A stretch of DNA of 64,000 bases, taken from Rhodospirillaceae bacterium. Lineage in GTDB: Bacteria > Pseudomonadota > Alphaproteobacteria > Rhodospirillales > Magnetospirillaceae. The notes beneath the pieces are model-generated. The model searched no databases, was not told the DNA's origin, and worked only from the letters and a program-made list of their open reading frames with translations. A program made the translations under genes and the position numbers. The stretch lies in the NCBI GenBank assembly GCA_031290545.1, contig JAITNJ010000037.1, positions 62,001-126,000 of the forward strand, written 5' to 3'. Positions 10,362-19,616 of the stretch are shown in pieces; positions within the stretch are counted from its first letter, which is position 1; each line of letters starts with the position of its first letter.

Positions 10362-12578
10362 TTAAGAAGCACTTTCCATAAAATCAGGTAACCAATAATC
10401 GTTTAATTGTTTCAATTCTGTTACGGATATACCTTCTTCTCCGTTCAATATTAAACTATCGCCTCCTGTTTTTCCAATAACTTGAACTGAAATTTTATTA
10501 AATTTTGCTGTACTTAGAACAATACTTGCCAGATCAGGAGAAACTGTTAAAACATAGCGGCACTGATCTTCGCCAAAATACCAAGCGTGCGATAACATTT
10601 CATTTTGTGGAGCATTAATGATAGCACCGATTCCTGAAGCTATCGACATTTCGGCAATAGCCACAAGCAATCCTCCGTCAGATATATCATGAACAGCAGT
10701 TACATTATTTTCGAAAATAAGTTTACGAACAAAACATCCAGTAAGCTTTTCAAGATTTGGATCTACTTGTGGTGGCGCACCATCTTCACTATCACACAAT
10801 TCACGTAAATAAAGTGACGATCCTAAACAACCTTTAGTATCTCCAAGTAAAATTATAATATCCCCATCTTTCTTGAAAGATAATGAAGATATTTTTTTTA
10901 TATCATATATCAATCCTACGGCACCAATAACTGGTGTTGGAAGAATGGCTTCTCCATTAGTTTCGTTGTAAAGTGAAACATTTCCAGAAACAACAGGAAA
11001 ATCAAGTACATTACATGCTTCGCTCATGCCCTTAATTATCTCTACGATTTGACCCATGATTTCTGGCTTTTCCGGATTACCAAAATTAAGGTTATCAGTA
11101 ATAGCTAGAGGAAGAGCTCCAACAGATGATAAGTTACGATAAGCCTCAACAACTGCCTGACGACCACCCTCGCGCGGATCAGTTACGCAATATCTTGGTG
11201 TACAGTCAGTAGTCAGTGCTAGAGCTTTATTAGTACCATGAACTCTCACTATACCAGCATCAGCAGTTCCAGGTAATCCAATAGTATCATTCATCACTCT
11301 ATAATCATATTGCTCATAAATCCAACGTTTAGATGACAAATCTGGACACGATATCAATGTCTTTAAAGCTTCAATCGGCGGATGAATTGATACGTTTTTA
11401 ATGTTGATCATTTGTCGTTTTTTCACAGCTACAAATTGTCGATCGTATTCCGGACTAGCATTGATTAAAGGATCGATCGGTAGATCTGAAACTGTTTTAC
11501 CATGATGTTTGATTACCATACGTCCACTGTCAGTAAGATGCCCTATTACCGCAAAGTCGAGTTCCCATTTTTCAAAAATAGCACGTGCCATTTCCTCGTT
11601 ATTAGGTTTTAAAATCATTAGCATACGCTCTTGACTTTCCGAAAGCATGATATCATAAGATGTCATATTTATCTCACGAGTAGGTACAGAATCAAGATTC
11701 ATTTCAATACCTAGACCGCTTTTTGAAACCATTTCAAAGGACGATGAAGTGAGTCCCGCGGCGCCCATGTCCTGAATAGCAATAATTGAATCAGTAGACA
11801 TTATTTCAAGACAAGCCTCAATCAATAGTTTTTCAGTAAATGGATCCCCAACTTGAACAGTTGGTCTTTTTTCTTCATCAGAATCTTCAGAAAATTCAGT
11901 AGATGCCATAGTAGCACCATGAATACCATCACGTCCTGTTTTTGAACCAACATAAACTACTAAATTACCAACACCAGTAGCAACAGAATAGAAAATACGA
12001 TCAGTTTGAACTAAACCAACGGTCATTGCATTAACTAATATATTTCCATTGTAAGAAGCATGAAAATTAGTCTCACCACCAATTGTTGGGACACCAACAC
12101 AATTACCATAATCACCAATTCCTGCAATCACACCTGAAATTAAATTACGAGTTTTCGGATGCGATGGATCTCCAAAACGTAGAGCATTTAAATTAGCAAT
12201 AGGTCGTGCACCCATTGTAAAAACATCACGTAAAATACCACCGACTCCAGTAGCTGCTCCTTGATATGGCTCAATAAAACTCGGATGGTTATGACTTTCC
12301 ATTTTAAAAACAACAGCTTGACCATCACCTATATCGATGATACCCGCATTTTCACCAGGACCACAAATCACCCAAGGTGCAGTAGTTGGTAATAATTTTA
12401 ACCATTTCTTAGAACTCTTGTAGGAACAGTGCTCTGACCACATCACAGAAAAAATACCAAGTTCAGTTATATTAGGTTCACGGCCAATTATACTCAACAA
12501 ACGCTGATATTCTTCTGTTGTCAACCCATGAGCTTTAATCACATCTAAGGCAATAGGTGATGATTTATTTATAATCAT
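10362..12578 (-). CDS. purL: Phosphoribosylformylglycinamidine synthase subunit PurL
   Basis: Synthetase subunit for the fourth step of purine synthesis, converting FGAR to FGAM with ATP and ammonia delivered by PurQ. At 738 residues it is the 'small' PurL that works with separate PurQ and PurS. Motifs include '[21 protein letters not shown]' early (only part quoted needed for recognition), '[12 protein letters not shown]' and '[17 protein letters not shown]'. Its start overlaps the purQ stop by four bases, so the two are coupled. The third subunit gene, purS, normally lies just upstream of purQ but is not there. Confidence 0.97.
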   Translation of the reverse strand: MIINKSSPIALDVIKAHGLTTEEYQRLLSIIGREPNITELGIFSVMWSEHCSYKSSKKWLKLLPTTAPWVICGPGENAGIIDIGDGQAVVFKMESHNHPSFIEPYQGAATGVGGILRDVFTMGARPIANLNALRFGDPSHPKTRNLISGVIAGIGDYGNCVGVPTIGGETNFHASYNGNILVNAMTVGLVQTDRIFYSVATGVGNLVVYVGSKTGRDGIHGATMASTEFSEDSDEEKRPTVQVGDPFTEKLLIEACLEIMSTDSIIAIQDMGAAGLTSSSFEMVSKSGLGIEMNLDSVPTREINMTSYDIMLSESQERMLMILKPNNEEMARAIFEKWELDFAVIGHLTDSGRMVIKHHGKTVSDLPIDPLINASPEYDRQFVAVKKRQMINIKNVSIHPPIEALKTLISCPDLSSKRWIYEQYDYRVMNDTIGLPGTADAGIVRVHGTNKALALTTDCTPRYCVTDPREGGRQAVVEAYRNLSSVGALPLAITDNLNFGNPEKPEIMGQIVEIIKGMSEACNVLDFPVVSGNVSLYNETNGEAILPTPVIGAVGLIYDIKKISSLSFKKDGDIIILLGDTKGCLGSSLYLRELCDSEDGAPPQVDPNLEKLTGCFVRKLIFENNVTAVHDISDGGLLVAIAEMSIASGIGAIINAPQNEMLSHAWYFGEDQCRYVLTVSPDLASIVLSTAKFNKISVQVIGKTGGDSLILNGEEGISVTELKQLNDYWLPDFMESAS

Positions 12579-13285
12579 AGAAATGCTTCCATAATACCTT
12601 TGAACATCAATTTTCCATCTATACCGCCAAGTGCAATTTCTGTTAATCGTTCTGGATGTGGCATTAAACCTAACACACGTCTAGTATCGTTATAAATACC
12701 TGCAATATTACGCACAGATCCATTAGGATTTACAACAGACATGTCTGCCTTACCTTCAGTTGTTGCATAACGAAAAGCAACTCGATCGTCATCATCCAGA
12801 CGATCAAGTGTAGCTTTATCGGCAAAATAATTACCTTCAGAATGTGCAATCGGTAAGCATACCAAACAACCAATAGTATATTTTCTAGCAAATATACTAT
12901 TGGTTGTTTCAACACGAAGCAAAACATCTTTACAAACAAATCTACGATTAACATTTCTAATCAAAGCACCTGGTAATATTCCTATTTCAGTCAGAATCTG
13001 AAAGCCATTACAAATTCCTAAGATAAACATACCTGAATCAGCTTTAGTCTTAACTGCACGCATAATTGGAGAATTAGCTGCAATCGCACCACATCGTAAA
13101 TAATCACCATAAGAAAATCCACCAGGAATAACTATTAAATCAACAGATGGAAGTTCAGTATCACGATGCCAAACCATGATAACAGGATGACCTATAATAA
13201 ATTCGATCGCCGTCGCAACATCGCGATCACAATTAGACCCTGGAAAAACAATTACTGCAACTTTCAATGATTTATCTTTCTGCAT
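12575..13285 (-). CDS. purQ: Phosphoribosylformylglycinamidine synthase glutaminase subunit PurQ
   Basis: Class I glutamine amidotransferase supplying ammonia to PurL. The nucleophile cysteine is in '[10 protein letters not shown]' (about residue 93) and the catalytic His-Glu pair in 'LMPHPERL' near the C-terminus. '[19 protein letters not shown]' forms the oxyanion region. Its end overlaps purL by four bases. Only about 130 bases separate it from the divergent 70-residue protein gene, too few to hold purS, so PurS must be encoded elsewhere or be lost. Confidence 0.96.
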   Translation of the reverse strand: MQKDKSLKVAVIVFPGSNCDRDVATAIEFIIGHPVIMVWHRDTELPSVDLIVIPGGFSYGDYLRCGAIAANSPIMRAVKTKADSGMFILGICNGFQILTEIGILPGALIRNVNRRFVCKDVLLRVETTNSIFARKYTIGCLVCLPIAHSEGNYFADKATLDRLDDDDRVAFRYATTEGKADMSVVNPNGSVRNIAGIYNDTRRVLGLMPHPERLTEIALGGIDGKLMFKGIMEAFL

Positions 13286-13426
13286 AAAGAAAATTTATTA
13301 TGATAATATAGACACTAGACGAGAAGTCTTTATCATTATATATAGTCATTTTATAAATTCTCATATCTTTGACTAAAATGAAAGTATCATATAAAATCCA
13401 TATTTTTATTAAGGAGATTGATTAAT

Positions 13427-13639
13427 TTGAATAAAGATAATATTTTATTACCATACAGCAGTGTTGCCATTTCTAAATTAGAACAAGCAATACATCGTCT
13501 AGAAAATACTATACAACAATGTGATTTATCACGCCGTTTCTGTAAAAGTAAACAACGTTTAGACGATCAAACGATACATATTGTCAAATCTCGTTTCGAT
13601 GCTATAATCTCTCAACTTAAGACAATTCTTGATTATTGA
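13427..13639 (+). CDS. Small coiled-coil protein upstream of zapA (DUF4164-like)
   Basis: A 70-residue acidic/basic helical protein that I can place only by context. Alphaproteobacteria often have a short coiled-coil protein (DUF4164 type) directly before zapA, and heptad-like spacing is visible in 'AISKLEQAIHRLENTI'. The start is most likely the TTG at 13427, ten bases after a clean AAGGAG; the upstream TTG at 13418 lies almost on top of that site. It ends three bases before zapA, so they share an operon. A division-related role is inference. Confidence 0.6.
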   Translation: MNKDNILLPYSSVAISKLEQAIHRLENTIQQCDLSRRFCKSKQRLDDQTIHIVKSRFDAIISQLKTILDY

Positions 13640-13642
13640 TCT

Positions 13643-13993
13643 ATGATTGCAAAAGTCAATATCAAAATTGGTGGTCGCAATTACGAAATCGGATGCGATG
13701 AGGGTCAAGAGCAAGATGTTCATGCATTAGCAATTGAGATAGATCGTCGTATCGAAAAATTATTAAATGATGTAGGGCAAATTGGCGATAGTCATCTTTT
13801 AGTCATGGCCGGACTGATGATGGTCGAGGAAATATATAAATTGCAACAAAGTGCCGAAAAAAATATATCATCAGTTCAAAATGAAATTGATTCCACATTT
13901 TCGACTAAACTCAATATTTTAACTCAACAAATTAATACTATTGCAGATTATCTTGAGAAGACATACAATACTACTGGAGCGGACACTACCTAG
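13643..13993 (+). CDS. zapA: Cell division protein ZapA
   Basis: Binds FtsZ and bundles protofilaments at the division ring. 116 residues: an N-terminal ZapA domain ('VNIKIGGRNYEIGCDEGQE', 'ALAIEIDRRIEKLL', 'LVMAGLMMVEEIYKLQ') and a C-terminal coiled coil. The gene lies directly upstream of 6S RNA and the 5-formyl-THF cyclo-ligase gene, the arrangement conserved across proteobacteria. Its last five codons overlap the 5' arm of the predicted 6S closing stem. Confidence 0.9.
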   Translation: MIAKVNIKIGGRNYEIGCDEGQEQDVHALAIEIDRRIEKLLNDVGQIGDSHLLVMAGLMMVEEIYKLQQSAEKNISSVQNEIDSTFSTKLNILTQQINTIADYLEKTYNTTGADTT

Positions 13994-14138
13994 TACGATC
14001 GAGAGTATCATCTACGGGGCCAATATTTCACTCTCGGGACTGTCACTGTCGGAATCGTGGTTTCGACACATGGTTACCACCTGCAACAGCAGGCCACGGA
14101 GAGATTTTAAAATCGAACGACTTTGGTGGTTCTGCTTC
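13976..14138 (+). ncRNA. ssrS: 6S RNA
   Basis: RNA that mimics an open promoter and sequesters sigma-70 RNA polymerase. It sits between zapA and the 5-formyl-THF cyclo-ligase gene, the classic ssrS place. The segment 'ggggccaatatttcactctc' resembles the conserved 5' side of the central bubble, and 'gcaacagcaggccacggag' resembles the 3' side. I can pair the ends by eye: 13976-13990 with 14125-14138 forms a 14-bp closing stem with one bulged C. The boundaries are those of this stem; the mature ends may differ by some bases. The track ORF 13941-14168 is an artefact over this RNA. Confidence 0.88.
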
Positions 14139-14178
14139 GTCATTAATTTTTTCATCAAAATATCTTGATTAACAAATC

Positions 14179-14772
14179 ATGACAAATCATCTTCTTTTTC
14201 CCGAAATTAGAAAAATGGAATTGCGTAGACGTTCTTTGTCTGTTCGGTTAAATACATGTAGATATTTAACTATCACTAGATGTAAAAAGATTATTGACTC
14301 CTTTTTAATGGTTATTCCTTGGACACCAAATTTAACAATCTCCGGTTATTGGCCAATGAAAGGAGAAGTTGACGTACGTCAACTTCTATACACATTAGTA
14401 GAATGTGGGTGCACAATTGTGTTACCTATGGTAGCGGCCAAAAATAAACCATTATTATTTTTTCATTGGTTGCCCGGAATGTCACTAACAATAGGACTGC
14501 ACAAAACATATCATCCGTTAATTACTAATATAGCTCTAACTCCAGATCTTCTTATTGTACCATTACTTGGATTTGATCGTCACGGAAATCGACTTGGTTA
14601 CGGAGGCGGATATTATGATAGAACAATAACTGAATTACGCAACAAACGAACAACAGTCACTGTTGGTATTGCTTATGAAACACAAGAAATTTCACATATA
14701 CCTCATGAACAACATGATCAGCGACTTGATTGGATTGTCACTGAAAAATCAATATTTAAATCACTATCATGA
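14179..14772 (+). CDS. 5-formyltetrahydrofolate cyclo-ligase
   Basis: Converts 5-formyl-THF back to 5,10-methenyl-THF with ATP (ygfA/fau family). 197 residues. It has the basic N-terminal 'RKMELRRRSLSVR' ATP-binding segment and the hallmark 'RLGYGGGYYDRTI' near residue 150, preceded by 'LLIVPLLGFDRHGNRLG'. It follows 6S RNA as in most proteobacteria and overlaps ymdB by four bases (ATGA), so the two are translationally coupled. Confidence 0.93.
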   Translation: MTNHLLFPEIRKMELRRRSLSVRLNTCRYLTITRCKKIIDSFLMVIPWTPNLTISGYWPMKGEVDVRQLLYTLVECGCTIVLPMVAAKNKPLLFFHWLPGMSLTIGLHKTYHPLITNIALTPDLLIVPLLGFDRHGNRLGYGGGYYDRTITELRNKRTTVTVGIAYETQEISHIPHEQHDQRLDWIVTEKSIFKSLS

Positions 14773-15587
14773 GGCTTTTATTCTGCGGTGATGTAGTAGG
14801 TAGATCAGGACGTACCGTTATTATAAAACAAATTCCATTACTTCGACAAATATTGAACTTAGATTTCGTTTGTGTCAACGGAGAAAACTCGGCACATGGT
14901 TTCGGTATCACTCCAAAAATTTGCGATGAGTTCTTTATTGCAGGAGTTGATGTCATCACTCTTGGAAATCATACTTGGGATAGACAAGAAATTATTCCAT
15001 ATTTAAATAGTGAACTTCGTATTTTACGACCATGTAATTATCCTCATGAAATGCCTGGTAGAGGAACTGGTATTTACATAACATCATGCAATAAAAAAGT
15101 CATGGTAATTCAGGTGTTAGGACGACTGTTTATGGACTACTCCTTCGACAATCCATTTGTTGTTATAGAAAACGAATTATCAAATCATCGTCTAGGAAAC
15201 ACTGTTCATGCTATTATTTTAGATGTTCATTGCGAAGCATCTAGTGAAAAAATGGCTCTTGGACATTATTTCGATGGTAGAGTTTCACTAGTAATAGGCA
15301 GTCACAGTCACATCCCTACTGCAGATGCACAAATTCTTACCAGTGGAACTGCTTATCAAACAGATGCAGGTATGTGTGGAGATTATAATTCAGTAATTGG
15401 AATGGAAAAGGATGTCGCGATCTCACATTTAATTCATAAATTTCCGAACAAACGATTGAGCCCAGCTGAAAAACATGGAACTCTTTGTGCTGTTTTCGTA
15501 GAAACTGATGATGTGTCAGGATTGGCAAAAAAGATTGAACCAGTGCGTATAGGACATCATCTGAATCAAACTATTCCGATCGTTTAA
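14769..15587 (+). CDS. ymdB: YmdB-type metallophosphoesterase (TIGR00282)
   Basis: Di-iron calcineurin-like phosphodiesterase; the Bacillus homologue acts on cyclic nucleotides such as 2',3'-cAMP, and the substrate here is unknown. 272 residues, full length. Metal ligands are visible in 'LFCGDVVGRSG', 'VNGENSAHGFG', 'LGNHTWD' and 'IGSHSHIPTAD'. It overlaps the cyclo-ligase gene upstream and its stop overlaps the end of the convergent rne gene by four bases, an unusually tight junction for this loose genome. Confidence 0.9.
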   Translation: MRLLFCGDVVGRSGRTVIIKQIPLLRQILNLDFVCVNGENSAHGFGITPKICDEFFIAGVDVITLGNHTWDRQEIIPYLNSELRILRPCNYPHEMPGRGTGIYITSCNKKVMVIQVLGRLFMDYSFDNPFVVIENELSNHRLGNTVHAIILDVHCEASSEKMALGHYFDGRVSLVIGSHSHIPTADAQILTSGTAYQTDAGMCGDYNSVIGMEKDVAISHLIHKFPNKRLSPAEKHGTLCAVFVETDDVSGLAKKIEPVRIGHHLNQTIPIV

Positions 15588-17908
15588 TCAACAATACTAT
15601 TCCACCAACCCTTACGTTGTTGATATTTATTTATATTAATATCAGATGATATTTTTTGTTCAGAAGGAAGTAGTTTAACATCAGTAGAAACTTTTTGTAT
15701 TTGTAAATTTTTACTATTTATTATTGTTGGATCTATAATAATCTTTTTATGAAGTGCTGTAGTTCTCTTTTTTTCAGTAAACGCTTTAGATTTAGCGGAA
15801 ACTTCAACTTCTATTACAGGCATAATTTCAATTGGATTATCAGTTATAACTGAAATTATCTTTTTGCGATTACGTCTTCGTTTTGGTTGAGATTTAACTT
15901 TAATAGTCTCAGATAATTCTGACGGTGTAACATTTTTATCTGATATATTATCAGGTAACAAAATAGAAGAATCATTAGAATTGTTAATGTTCAAATCTTT
16001 AGTACTATAACGATTACTGTTACTGCTATCTATAGCTTCGTTATTAATAGCACCATCAATAATAGGAAAGTCTTTATTTTCAGATTGAATATCAATAATT
16101 TCTTCTTTTGCATTTTCAACTTCTTCTGCAATCAATTGTTCAACAATAGTAGGTTGTTGAATCTCAGCAGGTATTTTAAAATGCACTTTTTCTATTCGAT
16201 ATGCTGGTGGCACTAATAAATCATCACCGACTAAAAACACACGAAAATTATATCGTTCTTCTATATCAGTAAGATTCTTGCGTTTCTGATTAAGAATATA
16301 AAGAGCCACTGAATTATGAACAGTTAACGTTATTTCACTAGAATAACGACGAATCCCTTCTTCCTCAATAAGGTGCAAGATATACATAGAAGTTGATTCT
16401 ACAGAACGAACCAATCCAACTCCACCACAGTACGAACATGGCAGAAAATTCGTTTCTATTAAACTAGGACGTAAACGCTGACGAGACAATTCTATCAAAC
16501 CAAATTCACTAGTTTTTCCTATTTGAATCTTAGCACGATCAGAGCGCACCGCATCTTTCAAACGACGCTCTACTGTATAATTATTGCAATTTTCATTCAT
16601 GTCGATAAAATCGATAACAATTAGTCCAGCCAGATCTCGTAGCCTCAATTGACGCGCAACTTCATCAGCGGCCTCACAATTGGTTTTAAGTGCTGTTTCT
16701 TCTATATTACGCCACTTAATCGAACGACCGGAATTAACATCAATAGCAACCAACGCTTCAGTTTGATTGATCACTAAATAACCACCTGATTTTAATTGCG
16801 CAATCGGACTGTGCATCAAATCCAACTGTTCTTCTACCTTATAATACTGAAATAGAGATACAATCGAATCTTTAAATAATTTAACACGTCGAACATGACT
16901 AGGCACTAACATGCGCATAAAATTTTTAGCTAGATGATATCCTTTTTCACCAGCAACCTGGACTTCATCTATGTCACGTACATAAAGATCGCGAATCGAA
17001 CGCTTAATTAAATTAGCTTCTTCATAGATTAGAGTAGGTGCTATAGATTTAAGAGTTAATTCGCGTATGCTTTCCCATAAACGTATTAAATACTCGTAGT
17101 CTTTTTTTATTTCCGATTTAGTTCGTTCTGCTCCTGCAGTTCTAATAATTACTGTCATACCGTCAAAAATATTCATGTCGGAAATAATTTCTCTTAGACG
17201 CTTACGATCCTGAATATTTGTAATTTTACGTGATACACCTCCACCATTTGCAGTATTAGGCATAAGTATACAATAACGGCCCGCCAACGATACATTGGTA
17301 GTCAATGTAACACCTTTATTACCACGTTCCTCTTTAACTATTTGAACTAAAACAATCTGTCGTTGTTTAATAACTTCTTGGATCTTGTATTCATGTTTGT
17401 TGTAGTAATATTTTAAATTTTTTTTCTCAATATCTTTATTGCTGATAGAGTCAACATCTTCAAATTTTGAAGTATAGTTGCTATTATTTTCTGAGATAAC
17501 CGATTGAGAAAGTAATGTTTCTTTATTACTTAAAAAACCTTCTTGATCATCATTGCCGAATTGTTCATCATCACTATCACCATCAAAATCAACCGACGAA
17601 TCAGTAATACTTTGCTTAATAGCTTCATTGTGTTCGCTCAACAAAGCTTTCCGATCGGCAATCGGAATTTGGTAATAATCAGGGTGAATTTCGCTAAAAC
17701 TTAAAAAACCATGACGATTACCACCATACTCAACAAATGCTGCTTGTAATGCAGGTTCAACACGAATGATTTTAGCCAGATAAATATTGCCTCTTAATTG
17801 TTTTCTAGCAGAAGTTTCAATATCAAACTCTTCAAGACAGGTATCATTCATTACGGCTACACGAACTTCCTTCTCATGTACCGCATCTATTAATATTCGC
17901 TTAACCAT
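15584..17908 (-). CDS. rne: Ribonuclease E/G family endoribonuclease
   Basis: Main endonuclease for mRNA decay and rRNA/tRNA processing. 774 residues. An S1 domain near the N-terminus is split by an acidic, Asn-rich insert at about 100-175. Then come the RNase-H-like and DNase I-like parts with metal-binding 'VAIDVNSG' and 'IVIDFIDMNE', and the zinc-link 'CSYCGG' that joins subunits. After about residue 560 the sequence is low complexity with an arginine/lysine-rich patch 'QPKRRRNRKK', matching the degradosome scaffold region but short. Divergent from amiC, as in other alphaproteobacteria. Confidence 0.95.
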   Translation of the reverse strand: MVKRILIDAVHEKEVRVAVMNDTCLEEFDIETSARKQLRGNIYLAKIIRVEPALQAAFVEYGGNRHGFLSFSEIHPDYYQIPIADRKALLSEHNEAIKQSITDSSVDFDGDSDDEQFGNDDQEGFLSNKETLLSQSVISENNSNYTSKFEDVDSISNKDIEKKNLKYYYNKHEYKIQEVIKQRQIVLVQIVKEERGNKGVTLTTNVSLAGRYCILMPNTANGGGVSRKITNIQDRKRLREIISDMNIFDGMTVIIRTAGAERTKSEIKKDYEYLIRLWESIRELTLKSIAPTLIYEEANLIKRSIRDLYVRDIDEVQVAGEKGYHLAKNFMRMLVPSHVRRVKLFKDSIVSLFQYYKVEEQLDLMHSPIAQLKSGGYLVINQTEALVAIDVNSGRSIKWRNIEETALKTNCEAADEVARQLRLRDLAGLIVIDFIDMNENCNNYTVERRLKDAVRSDRAKIQIGKTSEFGLIELSRQRLRPSLIETNFLPCSYCGGVGLVRSVESTSMYILHLIEEEGIRRYSSEITLTVHNSVALYILNQKRKNLTDIEERYNFRVFLVGDDLLVPPAYRIEKVHFKIPAEIQQPTIVEQLIAEEVENAKEEIIDIQSENKDFPIIDGAINNEAIDSSNSNRYSTKDLNINNSNDSSILLPDNISDKNVTPSELSETIKVKSQPKRRRNRKKIISVITDNPIEIMPVIEVEVSAKSKAFTEKKRTTALHKKIIIDPTIINSKNLQIQKVSTDVKLLPSEQKISSDININKYQQRKGWWNSIVD

Positions 17909-18405
17909 TAAAAACTAAAACTCCAAATTGTTTATACTAACAATAATTACTCTAGTATCATCCAAAAAAATCAAAAACATATAAAAACACCTATTATTCT
18001 TTATTTCTATGTATGTACTCTTATTTATCTATATAGATAACACATAATCCATCTTAACAGATAATATCCTCATATTAAGAATAGCCAAAATTGACAGATA
18101 ATGATTTCTTAATACTCAATTGAAATAAAATCTTTTTATTAAGTAAATGATCTTATGATTGTATTTTAATAAAAATCTAATCACAAGTTTTACAATCAAA
18201 TCATTAATATCATACTCATGAAATTAAATCTCGACAACGATCTTATTTTAATTTTTATTAGTAATTTTTAAAGAAAATCTAGGATTGAAGAGTTATTATT
18301 AATCACTTAAATTACTAATAAAGATTTAAGCTTTCACAATAAAATAAGTTTCTATTATTATATTTATTACAACTTACATTACCATTTATAGGAGATATGT
18401 CTATA
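17909..18405. other. Divergent rne/amiC intergenic region
   Basis: About 500 bases between two divergent genes; the rne 5' UTR, often autoregulatory in other bacteria, and the amiC promoter should lie here. A TTGACA at 18091 faces amiC but has only a poor -10 match. A clear GGAGAT sits at 18391. I see no coding remnant. Confidence 0.5.
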
Positions 18406-19548
18406 ATGGAGCGATTTAGTAATTTGCTCCTCTGCATAGTTTGCATCATGTTACTTGAAATGCCAATTCGAACTGTAGCTCAAGAATGTTCAATAGTAAC
18501 CGGTGTACGCATTTCAGATCATAATGGAACTACACGTTTTGTTATGGATCTATCGTCAGCTACAACATTTAATATAATCAAACAAAATAATCCATTACAT
18601 GTTATTATAGAATTTCCAAATCTCAACTGGCCAACTAATATTAATAAACTACAGCGACCAATCGGAATTTTGCGTGACTATTATCATAAAAGTCTACAAT
18701 TAGGAACAAAACGACTAACTCTTAAAGCCATTTGTCCTGTAAGTGTAAAAAAAATCTTCTTGCTCTCGCCTAATATTTGGACCAATTACAGATTAGTTAT
18801 AGATCTTAAACCTGTTGGATCATTTCAATCAAAATCATTAAATCATAAAAATACAGATTTTAAAAAACCAATTGTTGTTATAGATCCTGGTCATGGTGGA
18901 ATTGATCCTGGAGCAATTAGTATTAGTGGAGTCAACGAAAAAAACATTGTACTTTCACTTGCTCATATTATAAAGGCACATTTAGACAAAAGTGGATTAG
19001 TTAAATGTGTTCTAACTCGTGACCGTGATGTATTTATTCCATTACGTAAACGAATCGAGATTGGACGTGAAGCTAATGCCGATCTATTTATATCACTACA
19101 TGTAGATACCGTAGCAAACCCTAAGATTCGCGGCTTATCAGTTTATACGCTCTCGCAAAAAGCGTCTGATAAAGAGACACAACATCTTGCAGATAAAGAA
19201 AATAAATCAGATATTGTATCTGGAATTGATCTATCTAACGAATCATCAGAGGTAACAAATGTTTTAATTGATTTAATACAACGAGAATCTTTGAATCTTT
19301 CATCAATATTTGCGCACCAATTGATCAAAGAAGTTTCCAACGAAACTCATCAGTTATTACAAAACACACATCGATTTGCTGGATTCGCTGTATTAAAAAC
19401 TCCAGATATTCCTTCAGTTTTGATCGAAACAGGATATCTATCAAATGCAGATGAAGAACAAATGTTAATTCGTAAAGAATATCGCGTTAAACTGGCTATA
19501 GCAATGAAACGTGCGATCGAACATTATTTTGCACAAACAAAAAATTGA
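18406..19548 (+). CDS. amiC: N-acetylmuramoyl-L-alanine amidase with AMIN domain
   Basis: Periplasmic zinc amidase that cuts septal peptidoglycan for daughter-cell separation. Residues 1-26 form a signal peptide ('LLLCIVCIMLLEMP'), then an AMIN targeting domain (about 30-130), then the Amidase_3 domain with 'VIDPGHGGIDPGA', 'FISLHVD' and 'LIETGYLSN'. Start chosen at the second ATG, 11 bases after GGAG; the first ATG (18397) is only two bases from it. 380 residues. First gene of the amiC-mrcA-prfB cluster typical of the class. Confidence 0.93.
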   Translation: MERFSNLLLCIVCIMLLEMPIRTVAQECSIVTGVRISDHNGTTRFVMDLSSATTFNIIKQNNPLHVIIEFPNLNWPTNINKLQRPIGILRDYYHKSLQLGTKRLTLKAICPVSVKKIFLLSPNIWTNYRLVIDLKPVGSFQSKSLNHKNTDFKKPIVVIDPGHGGIDPGAISISGVNEKNIVLSLAHIIKAHLDKSGLVKCVLTRDRDVFIPLRKRIEIGREANADLFISLHVDTVANPKIRGLSVYTLSQKASDKETQHLADKENKSDIVSGIDLSNESSEVTNVLIDLIQRESLNLSSIFAHQLIKEVSNETHQLLQNTHRFAGFAVLKTPDIPSVLIETGYLSNADEEQMLIRKEYRVKLAIAMKRAIEHYFAQTKN

Positions 19549-19616
19549 GATATTCTTGAAATTTTGTACGGTCAGACTTCATAATATTTCAAATAAACAT
19601 TTTAAAAGTCACAATA

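Noticed and set aside
12730-12954. 74-codon minus-strand ORF inside purQ
   Set aside because: Alternative frame of purQ; purQ carries the catalytic motifs.
13941-14168. 75-codon plus-strand ORF in the track
   Set aside because: It lies over the 6S RNA and overlaps zapA in another frame; its codons have no protein family resemblance.
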